Part shown: one piece after another, positions 13,963 to 14,125 of the stretch | Layout: each line of letters begins with the position of its first letter | Position numbering within the stretch: the first letter of the stretch is position 1 | From: an uncultured Porphyromonadaceae bacterium | Lineage (GTDB): Bacteria > Bacteroidota > Bacteroidia > Bacteroidales > Muribaculaceae | Direction: 5' to 3' | DNA length: 14,125 nucleotides | Assembly (NCBI GenBank): GCA_900551515.1 | Contig: URWH01000026.1 | Coordinates: 1 to 14,125 of the forward strand | Position numbers and translations under genes: made by a program | Notes under the pieces: generated by a model | Told to the model about the DNA's origin: nothing | The model's input: only the letters and a program-made list of their open reading frames with translations | Databases searched by the model: none

Positions 13963-14125
13963 ATGAACATTCACAAACGTTTTTTGGCATTCATTTTCCT
14001 GTCACCCATTGTCTCCTGGGGAGCCAATCCGATTATCTACACATACGATAATGCCGGGAATCGTATTAAAAGTGAAGCAATAGCCAACCGACCAAAACCA
14101 GTGATTAAGAGTACAAAAACATCAC
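13963..14125 (+). CDS. Secreted protein with a YD/RHS-like motif, 5' part only
   Basis: The first 54 codons of an open frame that runs off the right edge. Residues 1-20 or so form a signal peptide (basic MNIHKR, a hydrophobic core, then WGA before NP, with likely cleavage after Ala21), so the product is exported. Directly after it comes IYTYDNAGNRIKSE, where YDNAGNRI (28-35) fits the YD core of RHS-type repeats. In Bacteroidota this motif is found near the mature N-terminus of secreted proteins, some of them close to large RHS repeat or toxin genes. The remaining visible part is Lys/Pro/Thr-rich. Base use is clearly lower in GC than the neighbouring genes (25 of 60 in 14041-14100), which suggests transfer. 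There is no lipobox. The gene start is well supported, and the function is not known. Confidence 0.6.
   Translation, partial: MNIHKRFLAFIFLSPIVSWGANPIIYTYDNAGNRIKSEAIANRPKPVIKSTKTS

Noticed and set aside
1..14125. CRISPR arrays, tRNA/rRNA genes, insertion sequences
   Set aside because: No regularly spaced repeats, no cloverleaf-like sequences and no transposase frames were seen by eye.

Overview
The window reads as chromosome from a high-GC member of the Bacteroidales. A sampled line inside gltX (8701-8760) has 35 G/C out of 60 bases. The lineage call rests on repeated TAnnTTTG -7 promoter boxes in front of genes, the general lack of Shine-Dalgarno sequences, and protein families that closely match Bacteroides-type versions (ROK glucokinase, clostripain-like C11 lipoprotein, GluRS). 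A Muribaculaceae-like or Alistipes-like gut bacterium is my best guess, but this cannot be settled from the window.

Layout from left to right. Positions 1-1448 (-) hold the N-terminal two thirds or so of DNA primase, dnaG, which runs off the left edge. At 1604-2269 (-) is a small stand-alone von Willebrand A-domain protein with a cysteine cluster. It is divergent from a two-gene ABC importer: a FecCD-type permease (2449-3492, +) and its ATPase (3500-4369, +). The importer has no adjacent binding protein. The ATPase gene overlaps tail-to-tail with a leftward run of four genes, listed here in transcription order: diacylglycerol/lipid kinase (7506-8474), YchF GTPase (6351-7454), a YkuD L,D-transpeptidase lipoprotein (5355-6305) and a YbhN/LPG-synthase-TM flippase-like membrane protein (4312-5355). 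The last two share one base at the junction. At 8654-10177 (+) gltX is divergent from the lipid kinase and ends in a strong hairpin terminator. That terminator is shared with the convergent ROK glucokinase (10266-11288, -). Divergent from glk is a probable two-gene operon: a C11 clostripain-like lipoprotein protease (11406-12602) and an MscS-type channel with an unusual inserted segment (12627-13760).

Most genes are housekeeping or envelope functions: replication, tRNA charging, sugar phosphorylation, lipid and cell-wall metabolism, osmotic protection. The kinase-GTPase-transpeptidase-flippase run looks like one transcription unit with an internal promoter and has an envelope flavour.

The clear anomaly is the right end. 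Just after mscS the DNA becomes AT-rich (18 G/C out of 60 in 13861-13920). It contains a 13-bp tandem repeat and starts a secreted protein with a YD/RHS-like motif that runs off the window. This is the most likely edge of an acquired region, possibly an RHS-type secreted or polymorphic-toxin locus, but only its first 54 codons are visible. I see no tRNA, rRNA, CRISPR array or insertion sequence.
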